Made by a program: the position numbers and the translations under genes. The notes beneath the pieces are model-generated. The model saw only the letters and a list, made by a program, of their open reading frames with translations, searched no databases and was not told the DNA's origin. This document shows positions 43,921 through 55,669 of a DNA stretch of 64,000 bases, in pieces (the stretch's first letter is position 1; the number at the start of each line of letters is the position of its first letter). The stretch comes from Stomoxys calcitrans (lineage: Eukaryota > Arthropoda > Insecta > Diptera > Muscidae): assembly GCF_963082655.1 (NCBI RefSeq), contig NC_081554.1, positions 98,008,232 to 98,072,231 on the forward strand, in the 5' to 3' direction.

Positions 43921-45438
43921 GACCTATGTTGTGTCCTCTATATGTCAGGTCGTGCACTCATATAGACATTGCCATTATTTATCCAAACGGATGTCAGACT
44001 CTCGAATTGTTGGTATTTCTTACTCTCTTGTGTCGTGTTTCGTTCTGCTAGAAGCCACAAGAAAATCTCAATGCTCGAATTTGCAGCAGCCCATAGTTAC
44101 TTTTTTTCGGTTGTGAAGTTTTTATTTCATATCGCAATCATTTATGATTCTGAATTCTTTTTACATTTTCAACAACTAAACTTATCTCATACGATAATAA
44201 GTTGGTTTCTTTCGACAGACAGACGGTTTCTTTCGACTATCAGTTCAATATTGAGGCAAGTTTTACACGAATTATAATCCTTATTGTTAGATGGTTATCT
44301 TTTGATAAATGTTGTTGCCATCTAAACCCCTTTTCCGATCTGGTTTATTGCAAAGATTAATCGATCGGTTTCAAAGCATACACATTTCTAGTTTCTCCTA
44401 TACTAACAACTTTAAAAAAGCCTGCCCATTGAGCATCCCCAAACCTTAAAGTTGGTGTTGTTCGTGGAGTTATTCATGAACTGCGCAAAAAGTATATTCA
44501 CTTTGGAAAAATGTAATGCCCTTTTATATTGATTCAATTTTCTTTCGAACAAGTAATGTGATCTCTGCCTTTCTACTCACTTTCTACACTTCACTATTGC
44601 CAAAATTACAAACCAAGAAAAGGAACACATTCGAGGAAGCACTTAATAAATAAATAATTTGACGAGAAATATAAAAATTATTGTTTCCACACAGCCCTTC
44701 AGTTTGTCCTTCCTCATAGTTTGTGCAGCTGGCAATCTCTTTTGAGGATGTTGATTTATTGAATAGAAATTTCTCAGTTTGCCATTTCTTTTGTTCTTCA
44801 TTTCAATTTGTATAAATTTCGCAATCAAAAACTCATATGTTTCATTCGAAAGCTCGGGCATGAGGAACGGAAAGGAGGCATTCACACTGGCAGTCCCGCA
44901 CAGATCCAGCTTCTCATTCATATTTACATTTACACATTCAAAAATGGCACTGTTCACTCTTAAATGCTTCCTACAACACCGGAAGGAAGGGATATTTTTA
45001 TATGAGAAACATTTTACATTGTACGTGGACGGGGTGATAAGCAAGTCTAGCATGCAAAAGGGCTGCCTTTAAAGAGGAAAGAAGCGTAAAGAAAACTGTA
45101 AAATGCTATTGAGGCATAAAAGATTTCGATTTATGGTCTTGAACCCACTCATATATGTCCTTTCATAAATATTTGCTGAAAATTATTTCAAAAATTCCTC
45201 GTCGATGATTGAGCATAGACCGTAATGAGCGAGAGAGGGAATTCACTGAACAGAAAAAAAAGACTATTGTTCATGGTTGTAATCAACTAATCAAAGCGAA
45301 TCATTCAAATAATCTGGAGTTTAGAACTTGAAAATTATTTTCCTTTGATGCTCTCTAAAAGCTCTTGGCTGGAGTGATGAATATTCCACATCTCCATTTT
45401 GATAACAATAACAAGCAGAAGGAGACCATACTCATTTG
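43921..45438. other. Non-repeat interval
   Basis: AT-rich sequence; the only notable frame is at 44643-45053 (minus). A short CAGACAGACGG stretch near 44216 is an isolated trace of the minisatellite motif. Confidence 0.35.
44643..45053 (-). CDS. Open frame of 136 codons, unknown
   Basis: A minus-strand ATG frame in non-repeat sequence. The product has several Cys in its first half (VKCFSYKNI, FRCCRKHL, FECVNVN, LDLCGTA), a charged middle (EMKNKRNGKLRN) and a hydrophobic end (VETIIFIFLVKLFIY) that could be a membrane segment. No family recognised. A 97-codon frame runs on the opposite strand over the same bases. It may be chance. Confidence 0.25.
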   Translation of the reverse strand: MLDLLITPSTYNVKCFSYKNIPSFRCCRKHLRVNSAIFECVNVNMNEKLDLCGTASVNASFPFLMPELSNETYEFLIAKFIQIEMKNKRNGKLRNFYSINQHPQKRLPAAQTMRKDKLKGCVETIIFIFLVKLFIY

Positions 45439-46155
45439 TATGCCCTACACCACTACTGTGGTACAGGGTATAACAACTCAGTGTATTTGCTTGTAACACC
45501 CAAAAAGAAGAGAGATAGACCTATTGATAGGTATACCGATCGACCCAGAATCACTTTCTGATTCGATTTAGCTATATCCGTCTGTCTGTCCGTCCGTCTG
45601 ACCATGTTAATTTGTGTACAAACTACAGGTCCCAATTTGCATCAAATTTGGTATGGGCATGTTTTTCGACCTAGAGATTTGGATATAGCTTCCATATATA
45701 TGTTTGTCCGATTTGCAGTAATAATGCAATAAAATGGACATTTGTTAACCGATTCTCTCGAAATTTGGCAGGTAGGATTTATTAAAGACTCCCGATATTA
45801 CTAGTAATTTTCATAGAAATCGGTTCAGATTAGGAAATAGCTCACATATATATGTTCGTCCGATTTGCAGTAAAACAGCAATAAAATGGTCACTTGTTGA
45901 CCGATTCTTTCGAAATTTGTTGGGAAGAATTTTCTTATCTCGATATTACTGGTGAATTGCATAGAAATCGGTTCAGATTTGGATAAAGCTCCCATGTATT
46001 TGTTCGTCAGATTTTGGATAATTTGTTGTCATTTGTCAACCATAGTTATTACATTTTAAACATATTTGCTATGCTCGCAATTTGATACAGGAATTTAAAT
46101 AATCTATCTGGATACATCCGCCGAGGTTCATCAATATTGGATTAAATGCATTATT
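45439..46155 (+). mobile_element. DINE-like family C, head and array
   Basis: Head TATGCCCTACACCACTACTG then GGTACAGGGTATAAC, a CCGTCTGTCTGTCCGTCCG tract, then array units with GTCCGATTTGCAGTAA at 45706 and 45858 (152 bp apart). It is cut by the family A composite at 46168 and has no tail. Confidence 0.65.
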
Positions 46156-46167
46156 TTATTTTTGTTT

Positions 46168-46793
46168 TAATACCCTCCACCAAGGATGGGGTATACTAAT
46201 TTCGTCATTCTGTTTGTAACACCTCGAAATATGCGTCTTAGACCCCATAAAGTATATACATTCTTGATCGTCGTGACATTTTAAGTTGATCTAGCTATTT
46301 TCGTCCGTCCATCTGTCTGTCGAAAGCACGCTAACATTCGTAGGAGTAAAGCTAGCCGCATAAAATTTGGACAAAATATTTATTATTGTGTAGGTCAGTT
46401 GGGATTGTAAATGGGCAAAATCGGTCCATATTTTGATGTAGCTGCATTATAAACCGACCTTGGGTTTAGACTTCTTGAGCCTCTAGAGTGCGCAATTCTC
46501 GTCCGATTTGACTGAAATTTTGCACGTGACGTTTTGGTATCACTTCCAATAACTGTGCCAAGTATGCTTCATAATCTGATATAGATGTCATATAAACCCA
46601 TCTTTGGTCTCAATTTCAAGCTCCTAGCTTCACTCCTTCGAAAGTTAGCCTGCTTTCGGACATGGATAGATCGGCTTAAAATGTCATGAAGTTCAAGAGC
46701 ATATGTACTTTATGGTGTCTTAGACGCATATTTCGAGGTGTTTTAAGCAAAATGACGAAAAATGTACACCCCCATTCTATGGTGAAGAGTATA
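46168..46793. mobile_element. DINE-like family A composite with two heads
   Basis: A '+' head (TAATACCCTCCACCAAGG, core, CGTCCGTCCATCTGTCTGTC) and one to two array units run to about 46612. Then the sequence switches to an inverted copy (TTCACTCCTTCGAAAGTTAG ... GGACATGGATAGATCGG, core) ending AGAGTATA at 46793. This is the same plan as 42058-42505. Confidence 0.65.
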
Positions 46794-46912
46794 AAAATCT
46801 TTTGTGCTTCACTGAACAACAACAAAAGGTAAAATGCTATATTAGTACCAATAACATAAAAATTGATCGGTTTGGTGTTGCTTGGCAAAAACAAATAAAA
46901 TTTTTTTAAAAT

Positions 46913-47123
46913 TTGTTATCTGCCCCCGAAGGATGGGGTTTTATTAATTTTGTCATTCCGTTTGCAACACATTGAAATATCCATTTCCGACCCTATAAAG
47001 CATATATATTCTTAATCAGCGTAAAAATCTAAGACGATCTAGACATGTCCGTCTGTCTGTTGAAATCACGCTACAGTTTTTAAAAATAGAGACATTGAGC
47101 TGAAACTTTGCATAGATTCTTTT
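46913..47123 (+). mobile_element. DINE-like family B, head-only fragment
   Basis: CCCCCGAAGGATGGGGTTTT, core (CCCTATAAAGCATATATATT), CCGTCTGTCTGTTGAAATC, up to the T run after GCATAGATTC. The next complete copy begins inside that T run in the same orientation. Confidence 0.7.
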
Positions 47124-48126
47124 TATACCCACCACCGAAGGATGGGGTATATTCATTTTGTCATTCCATTTGCAACACATTGAAAAATCAATTTCCGACC
47201 CTATAAAGCATATATATTCTTGATCAGCGTAAAAATCTAAGACGATCTAGACATGTCCGCCGGTCTGTCTGTTGAAATCACTCTACAGTCTTTAAAAAAA
47301 AGAGATATTGAGTTAAAACTTCTTCGTTATTTTGGCCCGGATCGGTCCAGATTTGGATATAGATGCCATATAGAAGATCCTCCGATTTAGGGTCATAGGC
47401 CCATAAAAGCCACATTTATTATCCGATTTTGGTGAAATTTAGGACAGTATGTTACCTTAGGCCCTTCCACATCTTTCTTCAATTTGGCCCCGATTGATTC
47501 AGATTTGGATATAGCTATCATGTAGACCGATCTCTCGATTTAAGGTTTTGGGCCCATAAAAGGCGCATTTATTATCCGATGTCGCTGAAATTTGAGAAAG
47601 TGAGTTGTGTTAGGCTCTTCGGCGTCCTTCTTCAATTTGGCCCAGATTAGCCCAAAACCTTTAATCTTTCGATTTAAGCTTTTGAGCCATTAACGGCGTA
47701 TTTTTGTCCGATTTCGCCCAAATTTGGGACAGTGAGTTTTGTTAGGCTCTTCCACATTTTTCTGCAACTTGGCCCAAATCGGTACAGATTTGGATATAGC
47801 TGCCATGTGGACCGATATCTCGATTTAAACTCTTGGCCCCATAATAGGCGAATTTATAATCCGATTTCACAGAAATTTGACACAGTGACTTATGTTAGGC
47901 TTTTCGACATCCGTATCGTATATGGTTCAGATCGGTTTATTCTTAGATGTAGCTTCTAAAAAGACCAATATTTTGTTATACACAATTGAACAATGACTTG
48001 TACTTATTAGTATTTGGTCCAAATCGGAACATATTTCGATGTAACTGCTATAGGACATAAGGTATACAATTTTAATCAGAATTTGATGAAAGGTGGTCCG
48101 GCCGAACTTAACGCATTTTAACTTGT
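47124..48126 (+). mobile_element. DINE-like family B copy (1.0 kb)
   Basis: Head TATACCCACCACCGAAGG at 47124, core, minisatellite reduced to CCGCCGGTCTGTCTG, three to four array units with GATTTGGATATAGCTGCCAT, and a partly decayed tail (GGTGGTCCGGCCGAACTTAA) ending ACTTGT at 48126. The region between head and array has a deletion. Confidence 0.75.
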
Positions 48127-48378
48127 TTCCAAATGGGTTCAGTAAATATTTGTCAAATGATGTGAAGTCTTTCGCTTCTTTCCTCTATTGGCGACTGCCA
48201 TTATTGATTGAATTACCAGAAAACTTTGTTTTCAAATTCCCTGATACATTTTCCTCCATTTCCTATGTTTTTAATCAATCATTTTGCCCTCCTCAATTGT
48301 GTGACTCTGCAACAAAAAAAACAATTAAAATCATTATTGCCCGTAGGTGTTTTCCTATTTTCATAATTTGAGTTACAA
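48127..48378. other. Short non-repeat interval
   Basis: No feature recognised. Confidence 0.4.
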
Positions 48379-48496
48379 ACAAGTAAAAAGGCGTTAAGTT
48401 CGGCCTGGTCGAACTTTGAATACCCAACACCCCAGGTATAATTCGGTGGAAAATGCATAGGTCATGCCCCCATAGCAGTTATATCGAAATATGGTC
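48379..48496 (-). mobile_element. DINE-like family B, tail-only fragment
   Basis: ACAAGTAAAAAGGCGTTAAG at 48379, TTCGGCCTGGTCGAACTTTG, one partial unit to about 48496, then Helitron-like sequence. Confidence 0.65.
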
Positions 48497-51120
48497 CGAG
48501 AAAAGGGTACTTCATTTTGTGATATCCGCAAACCACAAATTTCAAAAACGCCAGACCTCAGAGATGGATACATCGATTAACTTATGATAATCCAAAAAAA
48601 AAACAGAAAATTGGTATAAAACTTTGGGGTTCAAAAAACCGAGGGGGTCGCCCTACTCCAAAATTCACCCAAAGGGGCTTGTTTACCGATTGGGACGATA
48701 TGGGTATCAAATGAAATATAATACGAAACTTAAATACAAATTTTGCGTTAAAGACCAGGGGGCCGCCCCACCCCAAAAATCACCGCTAAACGGAAATGTA
48801 GCCCGATCAGGGCAATATGGGATTCAAACAAAAGGTACTTGAGAGTAGATAATGAAATTTTACGAAACAATAAAAGTTTGGGGTCTTTTCCCTGGCGGGT
48901 AGCCCCAGCCCAAAAATTATGCCCCGGTGGACATTTGAACCGATCGGGACAATATGGAACTCAAACAAAACGTACTTGGGAGTATAATATGAAGGTAAGG
49001 TTAGGTTTACACGTTTTCGTCCATTGTTATACCACAGGAACAGAAGAAGGAAGATGCCTTCTAGTTCCTCCCGTTAAACCATCCAAACCGCTTTAAAAAG
49101 CCCAATAACTTGCGAATGTTCACCTCCGCTAAATCAGACATGTTCTCAAAAAAATTAGAACCTAAAGTGGAACTCCTTCTAAGTGTTAGTGCGGGACACA
49201 CACACAGAAGGTGTTCTATAGCCTCTTCTTCTTCGATGTCCAAACAGCTTCTGCAAAAGTCGTTGCTGGCAAACTTCAGTCTGATAGCATGTTTTCCGAT
49301 TAGACTGTGACCCGTCATGACGGACACAATGACCGAGTCATCTGTTCTTGCCAATGAAAGCAAAGCAGTAGACCTCTTCAAGTCTAGGTGAGGCCACATA
49401 GTTTTTGAATGCTAGCAGCCCCCTCTTTGTGACCATCAATCATTCGGTGTCCTCCGGGCCTGATTCTGAAAACTTAGCTTACATGTCGCTAGAGGCATCC
49501 AGTGTCCCTGGAATGTGTAAGGTAGATCCTAGTCTCGCAAGCTCAACCGCTTTACAATTCCCTAGAATATCTCTGTGGCCCGGCACCCAAAACAGGCGAA
49601 TTTTGTATTGTTCAGCCATATCGTTGAGAGATCGGCCACAGTCAAGGGCGGTTTTAATGTTCAGGGATTTAATGACTGCCTGGCTGTCTGAGAAGATATT
49701 TATGCCAATCGTCGTAATGACATTATATCTTATCCATTCCACCACTTCCTTAACCGCAAGGATCTCTACTCTACCCCAAGGCCCACCTGGTCGTTTAGTT
49801 TGGAACCATCCGTATAGAAGTCTACCTAACTTCTTTTACCAGGGATATTGTACTTCCAATCGGTTCTATCGAGAATAGTGGAGCAGTACTTTTTATCAAA
49901 AAGCGGCTCAGATAGGGTGTAATCCACACAGCCTGGGACATTGGATATTGTATCAAGGATAACACAGACTCCGTAACCGCCACATGACCAATGAGAAAGC
50001 TCCCTTAACCTCACGGCAGTGGTCGAGGCAATTTGGGTACCCACACTGACCAGAGGCATAAGATGAAGTATTAAATTCTCTGCATCAGATGTTGTCCTTC
50101 TCAGGGCGACTGTGATGCACAAACAAGCCATCCTTTGGATCCGGTTAGATATTGAGCAGTAGGTGGATTTTTGAAGCGTCGTCCACTAGACCTCAACACA
50201 ATATGGCATTATAGGTCTGACAACTGCAGTAAATACCCAATGCATGACACGTGGTCTAAACCCTCAACTTTTGCCAATGGCACTCTTGCAGGTATAAAGG
50301 GCAAAAGTGGCCTTTTTTGCCCTTTCCAAAATGTTGGATTTGAAGTTCAATTTCCTGTCCAGCAAAATACCCAGGTATTTTGCACTTTCTGTAAATGGAA
50401 CATTCTCTCCACCCGAGGAGACAGGCTCCACTGCAGGCAATTTGTATCTCCTGCTGAAAAGAACTACTTTTGTCTTGCACGGATTTATACCTAGACCACT
50501 TTCGGTAGCCCACTTTGCTGTTGCTCGTAGGGCTTCCTCAAGTATATCTCTTAGAGTGCTGGGAAACTTTCCCCTAACCGCAATTGCTCCGTCATCAGAA
50601 TACGCGACCACGTTTACGCCTTTTTCTTCCATAGACAATAATATATTGTTAATAGAGGAGACAGGAGGAGTTTCTATGCTGTCCCATCTTTTTAGATCCA
50701 CAGATCCCAAGCCTGCCGTAATGCATCTTTTAGTAAGTAAGTTATTAATAAACTTTCTTATGGTAGAGTTGATGCCTAGAAACTCCAACTCCTTCATGAT
50801 TGACGTCGGATTTACATTATTGAAAGCACCTTCAATGCCAAGAAATGTATGTTACTTGACAGCGAGAAAACCCTCTATGTAGCCGACTAGATAGTGAAGG
50901 GCTGTTTGAGTGGATTAGCCTTTACTATATGCATGCTGCTGCCACGACGACGATCTTCAGGGATCTTTGCCATAAGATATGTTTCTATCAACCTCTCAAG
51001 AGTCTTCAGCATAAAGGATGACAGACTACTAGGACGAAAATCTGTCGCCTTCGTGTGGTAGGGTTTTCCTGCTTTTGGAATGAAAATGACCTTCGTGTCC
51101 CTCCATCCCACAGGTATATA

Positions 51121-52732
51121 CAGCGGTCAAAAAAAGTATTCATCATTAGCAAAATTGATAATAAATTCACTTATTTTGGGTAATTGAAGAAAATTTAAAG
51201 TTAACAAATAATGCAGTTTTATGCAATAGTTTATTTTTCGTAATATGTTTTAAAATAAATTCAAAAAATAAATTTAATTAGCGCAAAAAATGCAATTTTA
51301 TATAATAACACCAAAAACAGAACAAAAAAAGTATTCATCATTGATGTGCTATCATCAAAGTCAAATTCAAATATTATTTGGGAATCCCCCTTTTCTGTTT
51401 TATTTAGTAAAGGAGGCTTTGCCCTTGACAGCAAATATTTAATTTCATTGAAAATATAGTTTTTGTCAAAATGGGTCGTAAGCAGAACGAGGTTTCTGAT
51501 GAGGTAAAAGTTTTGATAATAAAACACCACAGGAATGGTTTAACTCAAAAAACTATCAGTGAAATATTAAATAGACCACGATCTACTATACAATCCATCA
51601 TCAGAAAGTGGACAGAAACGAAAACTGTTGACAATAAACCAAGATCTGGTCGACCAAAAGCACTTTCAGTTGGAGATGTGCGTTGGCTAGTGCGGCAAGT
51701 TCAGAAAACTCCGAAGACAAATGCGACCATTCTTCGTAAAAACACTATGGAATATTTAGGGAAGGAAGTTACTACACAAACAATTCGAAATACACTCAAA
51801 AGGCATAGTTACAGAGGAAGAACTGCACGTAAGAAGCCCTTTATAAATAAAATAAACCGAGTGAAAAGGCTAAACTTCGCAAAAATGTATGTAAAACAGC
51901 CCGAATCATTTTGGAAAACAGTCATTTTTGCAGACGAGAGCAAGTTTAATCTTTTTGGGTGCGATGGAAAGGTCATAGTGTACAGAAAACCAAATACAGA
52001 GCTTGAAGAACGAAACACAGTTGCTACTGTAAAACATGGTGGAGGTGGTTTAATGGTTTGGGGGTGTATGGCGGCTTCAGGAGCGGGAAATCTTGAAATT
52101 ATTAATGGAGTAATGGATCATAAGTATTACATTGACATTTTAAAGAGGAATTTAAAAGATAGTGCTGTAAAACTTGGGCTTGGTAATAACTTTCAATATT
52201 ATCAAGATAATGACTCCAAACATTCTGCTTTAAATATCAAGATGTGGATGCTGTATAACTGCCCCAAAGTCATTAAAACTCCTCCTCAAAGTCCCGACTT
52301 GAACCCAATTGAACATCTTTGGGAACATCTCGAACGCAAATTGAGAACGCGCAATTTTTCGAGCAAGAGTCAAATGCAACAGGTGATAATGGAGGAATGG
52401 ACTAATATAGACCAAAATATAACCGCTTAATTAGTCCAATCGATGTCAAACCGTTTAAAAGAAGTTATAAGACGCGGTGGTCGAATAACAAAGTATTAAT
52501 TTTTTTAAATTATGTTATTTATTTTTTTGTTTTTTTGCAATGATGAATACTTTTTTTGTTTAATTTTTTGTGTTCAGCTGTAAAATGGCCCTTTTTGTTC
52601 CAATAAATACTATTTTTTTCTTTAAAAACAATGAAATTGTGTACATATATATCACACAAGCACTACTGCATCATTAGTGTAGACTTATTAAAAAAAAAAA
52701 CATTGAATGATGAATACTTTTTTTGACCGCTG
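51121..52732 (+). mobile_element. Tc1-family DNA transposon, complete (1.61 kb)
   Basis: The left end CAGCGGTCAAAAAAAGTATT starts at 51121 and the right end is its complement (AATACTTTTTTTGACCGCTG), finishing at 52732. TA flanks both sides (51119-51120, 52733-52734). The motif AAAAAAAGTATTCATCATT recurs inside each end at 51324-51342 and, inverted, at 52539-52557, so the terminal repeats are about 200 bp with two direct repeats each (IR/DR layout). Removing the element and one TA restores an open N1 frame through the site (MSYIPVGWRD). Confidence 0.93.
51471..52499 (+). pseudogene. Tc1-type transposase, one in-frame stop near the end
   Basis: Binds the terminal repeats and carries out cut-and-paste transposition in the nucleus. 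The ATG at 51471 is in good context (CAAAATGG). Residues 1-110 form the paired-like DNA-binding region: a helix-turn-helix (LTQKTISEILNRPRSTIQSI, 24-43), a GRPK linker (60-63) and a second helix-turn-helix. The catalytic triad is D155 (VIFADESKF), D246 (YQDNDSKH) and E281 (SPDLNPIEHLW), with 34 residues between the last two (DD34E). The glycine-rich box KHGGGGLMVWGC lies at 188-199. The frame is open for 319 codons, then has TAA at 52428-52430, and continues in frame for 22 more codons (LVQSMSNRLKEVI to ITKY) to the TAA at 52497. The usual family length is about 340. The stop removes a short helix after the active site; its effect on activity is unknown. Confidence 0.9.
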
Positions 52733-53305
52733 TATGACATTCTGATACAAGCAGAGTATATCTCCCTAAGCAACCAGTCTATCAGACACAGCTTGTAATT
52801 CAACGGGTGATTCATCATCAGGGCCTGGCGACTTAAAGGAGTCGAAACTTTTTATCGCCCAAAGGATTTTCGGCTCAGACACAATTTCCCGAATAGCCTC
52901 CGACGAATGCATACCAGTGACAACCTCTTGTGGCTCCATGTTGTTCATGGGAGAATTTCCAGAGAAATATATATCAACGAATAGTTCTAGTGTTTCTTCA
53001 ATAGACATTGTGCATACATTCTCTGACTTATGAATATACCTCATCTCGAGGACAGAATCTCTCTTAGCCTAGAATACGAAACTTATTTAAAAATTTGGGT
53101 CAATTCCCGCGACAATTCCCAAGTGGACATATACACTGAACGAGACAAGATGGGACTCAAACAAAAGGTATTGGAGAGTAGAATACGAAATTTATATTCG
53201 AATTTGGATCAATTTCCAGGCGGATCACTTTCCAGGCAAATTTAGAACTTTCAAAAGCGGGTCGCAAACACTTATGTATGTAGCGAACCACACCTGGCCA
53301 GCTAG

Positions 53306-54060
53306 TATACTAATAAATCTTATGAAATTTGACGAATTACTTATTTGGGGTTTTCCCATTTCCAGTTTTTCCCAATCATTCTATGGCTTGCTCAAATGTT
53401 AAAAAAAACTATGCATTACAGAATATTTGATCAATCACATTAAACAAATTAAAATCTTCACTTATTTAATAAAAGATGTTTAAACAATAGTCCAATTAGT
53501 AAGTGAACATTGTTGCTGTTGTCTAATTGCAAAGTCATTCAATACAAACGCCACTCACAGCTTTTTCAATACACGAGTGCATATACATTTTTTGCATAAT
53601 CATCAAAGGACATAGAACTTGTTGTCAATTAACTATTAGAAAAATGGTAATGGGTTAGTTTGCTTTCTTGTTATAATTTCCTGGCAATCTAGGAGTCCTT
53701 CCACTTTGTACTTCCACGATTATAATAAAAAATGACACCCCATCCATTTAAGTGGAAATGAAAGTGTATTTATCAGTGGGAAACGTGAATTGCGTTTTGA
53801 ATAAATTATCATGAAAATCAATCCAAAGCCACATTTAATTGTCGTTAATTAGTCAATGTAAATACGTATCGAAAAAAAACGACAACACACACACAAGCTC
53901 CCACCCACCCTTACACAATAAATAAACAAGGACAGAGAAAATTTATATAACGGAGATTTATTTTAATGCATAAATATTGACGAATGTCCTGTATGAAAGT
54001 TTTGGGGCACATATGGTTAAAGGCCAACAATCATTTGTCATAAAGTGCACCATGATTTTT
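53306..54060. other. AT-rich non-repeat interval
   Basis: No open frame of note and no repeat family. Contains ACACACACAC and CACCCACCC tracts near 53885. Possibly host intergenic DNA. Confidence 0.45.
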
Positions 54061-54480
54061 ATACCCACCACCGAAAGGTATATAATCATTTTGTCATTCT
54101 GTTTGCAACACATCGAAATATCCATTTCCGATCCTATAAAGTATATATATTCTTGGTCGTCGTAAAAATCGAAAAAACACGAAATGAAAACACGCTACAG
54201 TCCTTAAAAATAGAGATATTGAGCTGAAACTTTTTGTGTTCATAGGCAGTTTGGGTTATATCGGACTATATCATGATATAGCCCCCATATATACCGATTT
54301 AAGATCTTAGGCCCATAAAAGCCTCATTTATTATGAAATTTGAGACAGTCAGTTGTGTTAGCCCTGTCAACATCTTTGCCTAATAAGGCCCCGATCGCTC
54401 CAGATTTAAATATAGTTGCCATATAGACCAATCTCTCGATTTTGCATCTTGGACCCATAAAAGGTGCTTTTATTGCCAGA
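54061..54480 (+). mobile_element. DINE-like family B, head with partial array
   Basis: Head TATACCCACCACCGAAAGG at 54061, core without the minisatellite (AAAATCGAAAAAACACGAAA replaces it), and about one and a half array units, ending at TATTGCCAG where a second core begins. Confidence 0.7.
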
Positions 54481-55505
54481 TTTCGACCCTATAAAGTATA
54501 TATATTCTTGATCAGCGTAAAAATCTAAGACCATCTAGACATGTCCATCCATCTGTCCGTCTGTCTGTTGAAATCACTCTACAGTCTTTAAAAATAGAGA
54601 TATTGGGTTGAAACTTTGAGCAGATTCTTCTTTTGTCCATAAGCAAGTTAAGTTCGAAGATGGGCTATATCGGACTATATCTTGATATAGCCCCCATATA
54701 CATCGATCGGACGATTTAGGGTCTTAGGCCCATAAAAGCCACATTTATTATCAGATTTTGCTGAAATTTTGGGATAGTGTATTGTCTTAGGCCCTTCCAC
54801 ATCTTTCTTTAATTTGGCCCTGATCGGTTCTGATTTGGATATAGCTGTCATATATACCGATCTCTCGATTTAAGGTTTTGGGGCCAAAAAAGGCTTATTT
54901 ATTGTCCGATGTCGCTGAAATTTAATACAGTGAGTTGTGTTAGGCTCTTCAACGTCCTTTTTCAATTTGGCCCAGATTTGAAAATAGCTGCCGTATAGAC
55001 CGACCTCTCGATTTAAGGTTTTGGGTCCATAAAAGGCTCATTTTTTGTCCGATTTCGCCCAAATTTGGGACAGTGAGTTGTGTTAGGCTCTTGCACATTT
55101 TTCTGCAACTTGGCCCAAATCGGTCCAGATTTGGATATAGCTGCCATGTAGACCGATATCTCGATTTAAAGTCTTGACCCCATTAAAGGCGCATTAATAA
55201 TCCGATTTCACTGAAATTTGATACAGTGACTTATGTTAGGCTTTTCGACATCCGTATCGTATATGGTTGAGATCGGTTTATTTTTAGATATAGCTACTAA
55301 AAAGACCAATATTTTGTTATACACAATTGAACAATGACTTGTACTTATTAGTATGGTCCAAATCGGAACATATTTCGATATAACTGCAATGAAACATAAA
55401 GTATGCAATTTTCACCAGATTTTCGTGAATGGTGGTTTACATATATACCCGAGGTGGTGGGTATCCAAAGTTCGGTTCGGCCGAACTTAACGCCTTCTTA
55501 CTTGT
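54481..55505 (+). mobile_element. DINE-like family B, second core, array and tail
   Basis: It starts inside the core (ATTTCGACCCTATAAAGTAT), lacking the outer 60 bp of the head, has CATCCATCTGTCCGTCTG, five array units near 153 bp, and the tail AGTTCGGTTCGGCCGAACTT ending ACTTGT at 55505. Confidence 0.75.
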
Positions 55506-55669
55506 TTTTATTTATTTATAACCGGTTAAGACTGCTGGAGAACCCATGCAAGAGTATATATTACTATTAAGTCAAACATACATAAAAACGTTTCAACTTA
55601 AAACAACGACCGTATGCCCATAGGAATGGTCAGAGGATGAATAAATAAACCCTAAAGCTGGCAAAATAT

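Larger units (their letters stand above)
48990..53040 (-). mobile_element. Non-LTR retrotransposon N1, 5'-truncated, containing Tc1
   Basis: Reading leftwards on the minus strand: segment before the RT (SEPKILWAIKSFDSFKSPGP, 52830), the Tc1 insertion, the RT (DTKVIFIPKAGKP and FRPSSLSSFMLKTLERL near 51050; VVAYSDDGAIAVRGKF near 50600, with YSDD for the usual YADD), the thumb (NPCKTKVVLFSRRYKLP, AKYLGILLDRKLNFKSN), RNase H (IFSDSQAVIKSLN and LFWVPGHRDILGNC, 49680-49520) and the C-terminal motif CRSCLDIEEEEAIEHLLC (49280). The RNase H motif reads CKAVELAR where related elements have Asp for Val, so a catalytic residue is lost. The 3' end is the AACCTTACC tract near 48995. Stops and frameshifts split it into at least six frames. 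Confidence 0.8.
48497..53305 (+). mobile_element. Helitron-like GC-rich array element, split by N1
   Basis: The left part (48497-48989) holds three diverged units of the array seen at 31855-33782, with GGGCCGCCCCACCCCAAAAA and ATATGGGATTCAAACAAAAG, plus AAACGCCAGACCTCAGAGATG shared with that element's 5' region. N1 (48990-53040) interrupts it. The right part (53041-53305) resumes with GATGGGACTCAAACAAAAGG and ends CCTGGCCAGCTAG at 53305, followed by T. CTAG before T is the Helitron 3' signature, and CTGGCCAG is a short palindrome beside it. No coding sequence. Confidence 0.5.

Noticed and set aside
49405..49878. Plus-strand frame of 157 codons
   Set aside because: Antisense of the N1 RNase H region.
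50307..50882. Plus-strand frame of 191 codons
   Set aside because: It is the antisense of the N1 reverse transcriptase on the minus strand, which has recognisable motifs; the plus frame has none.
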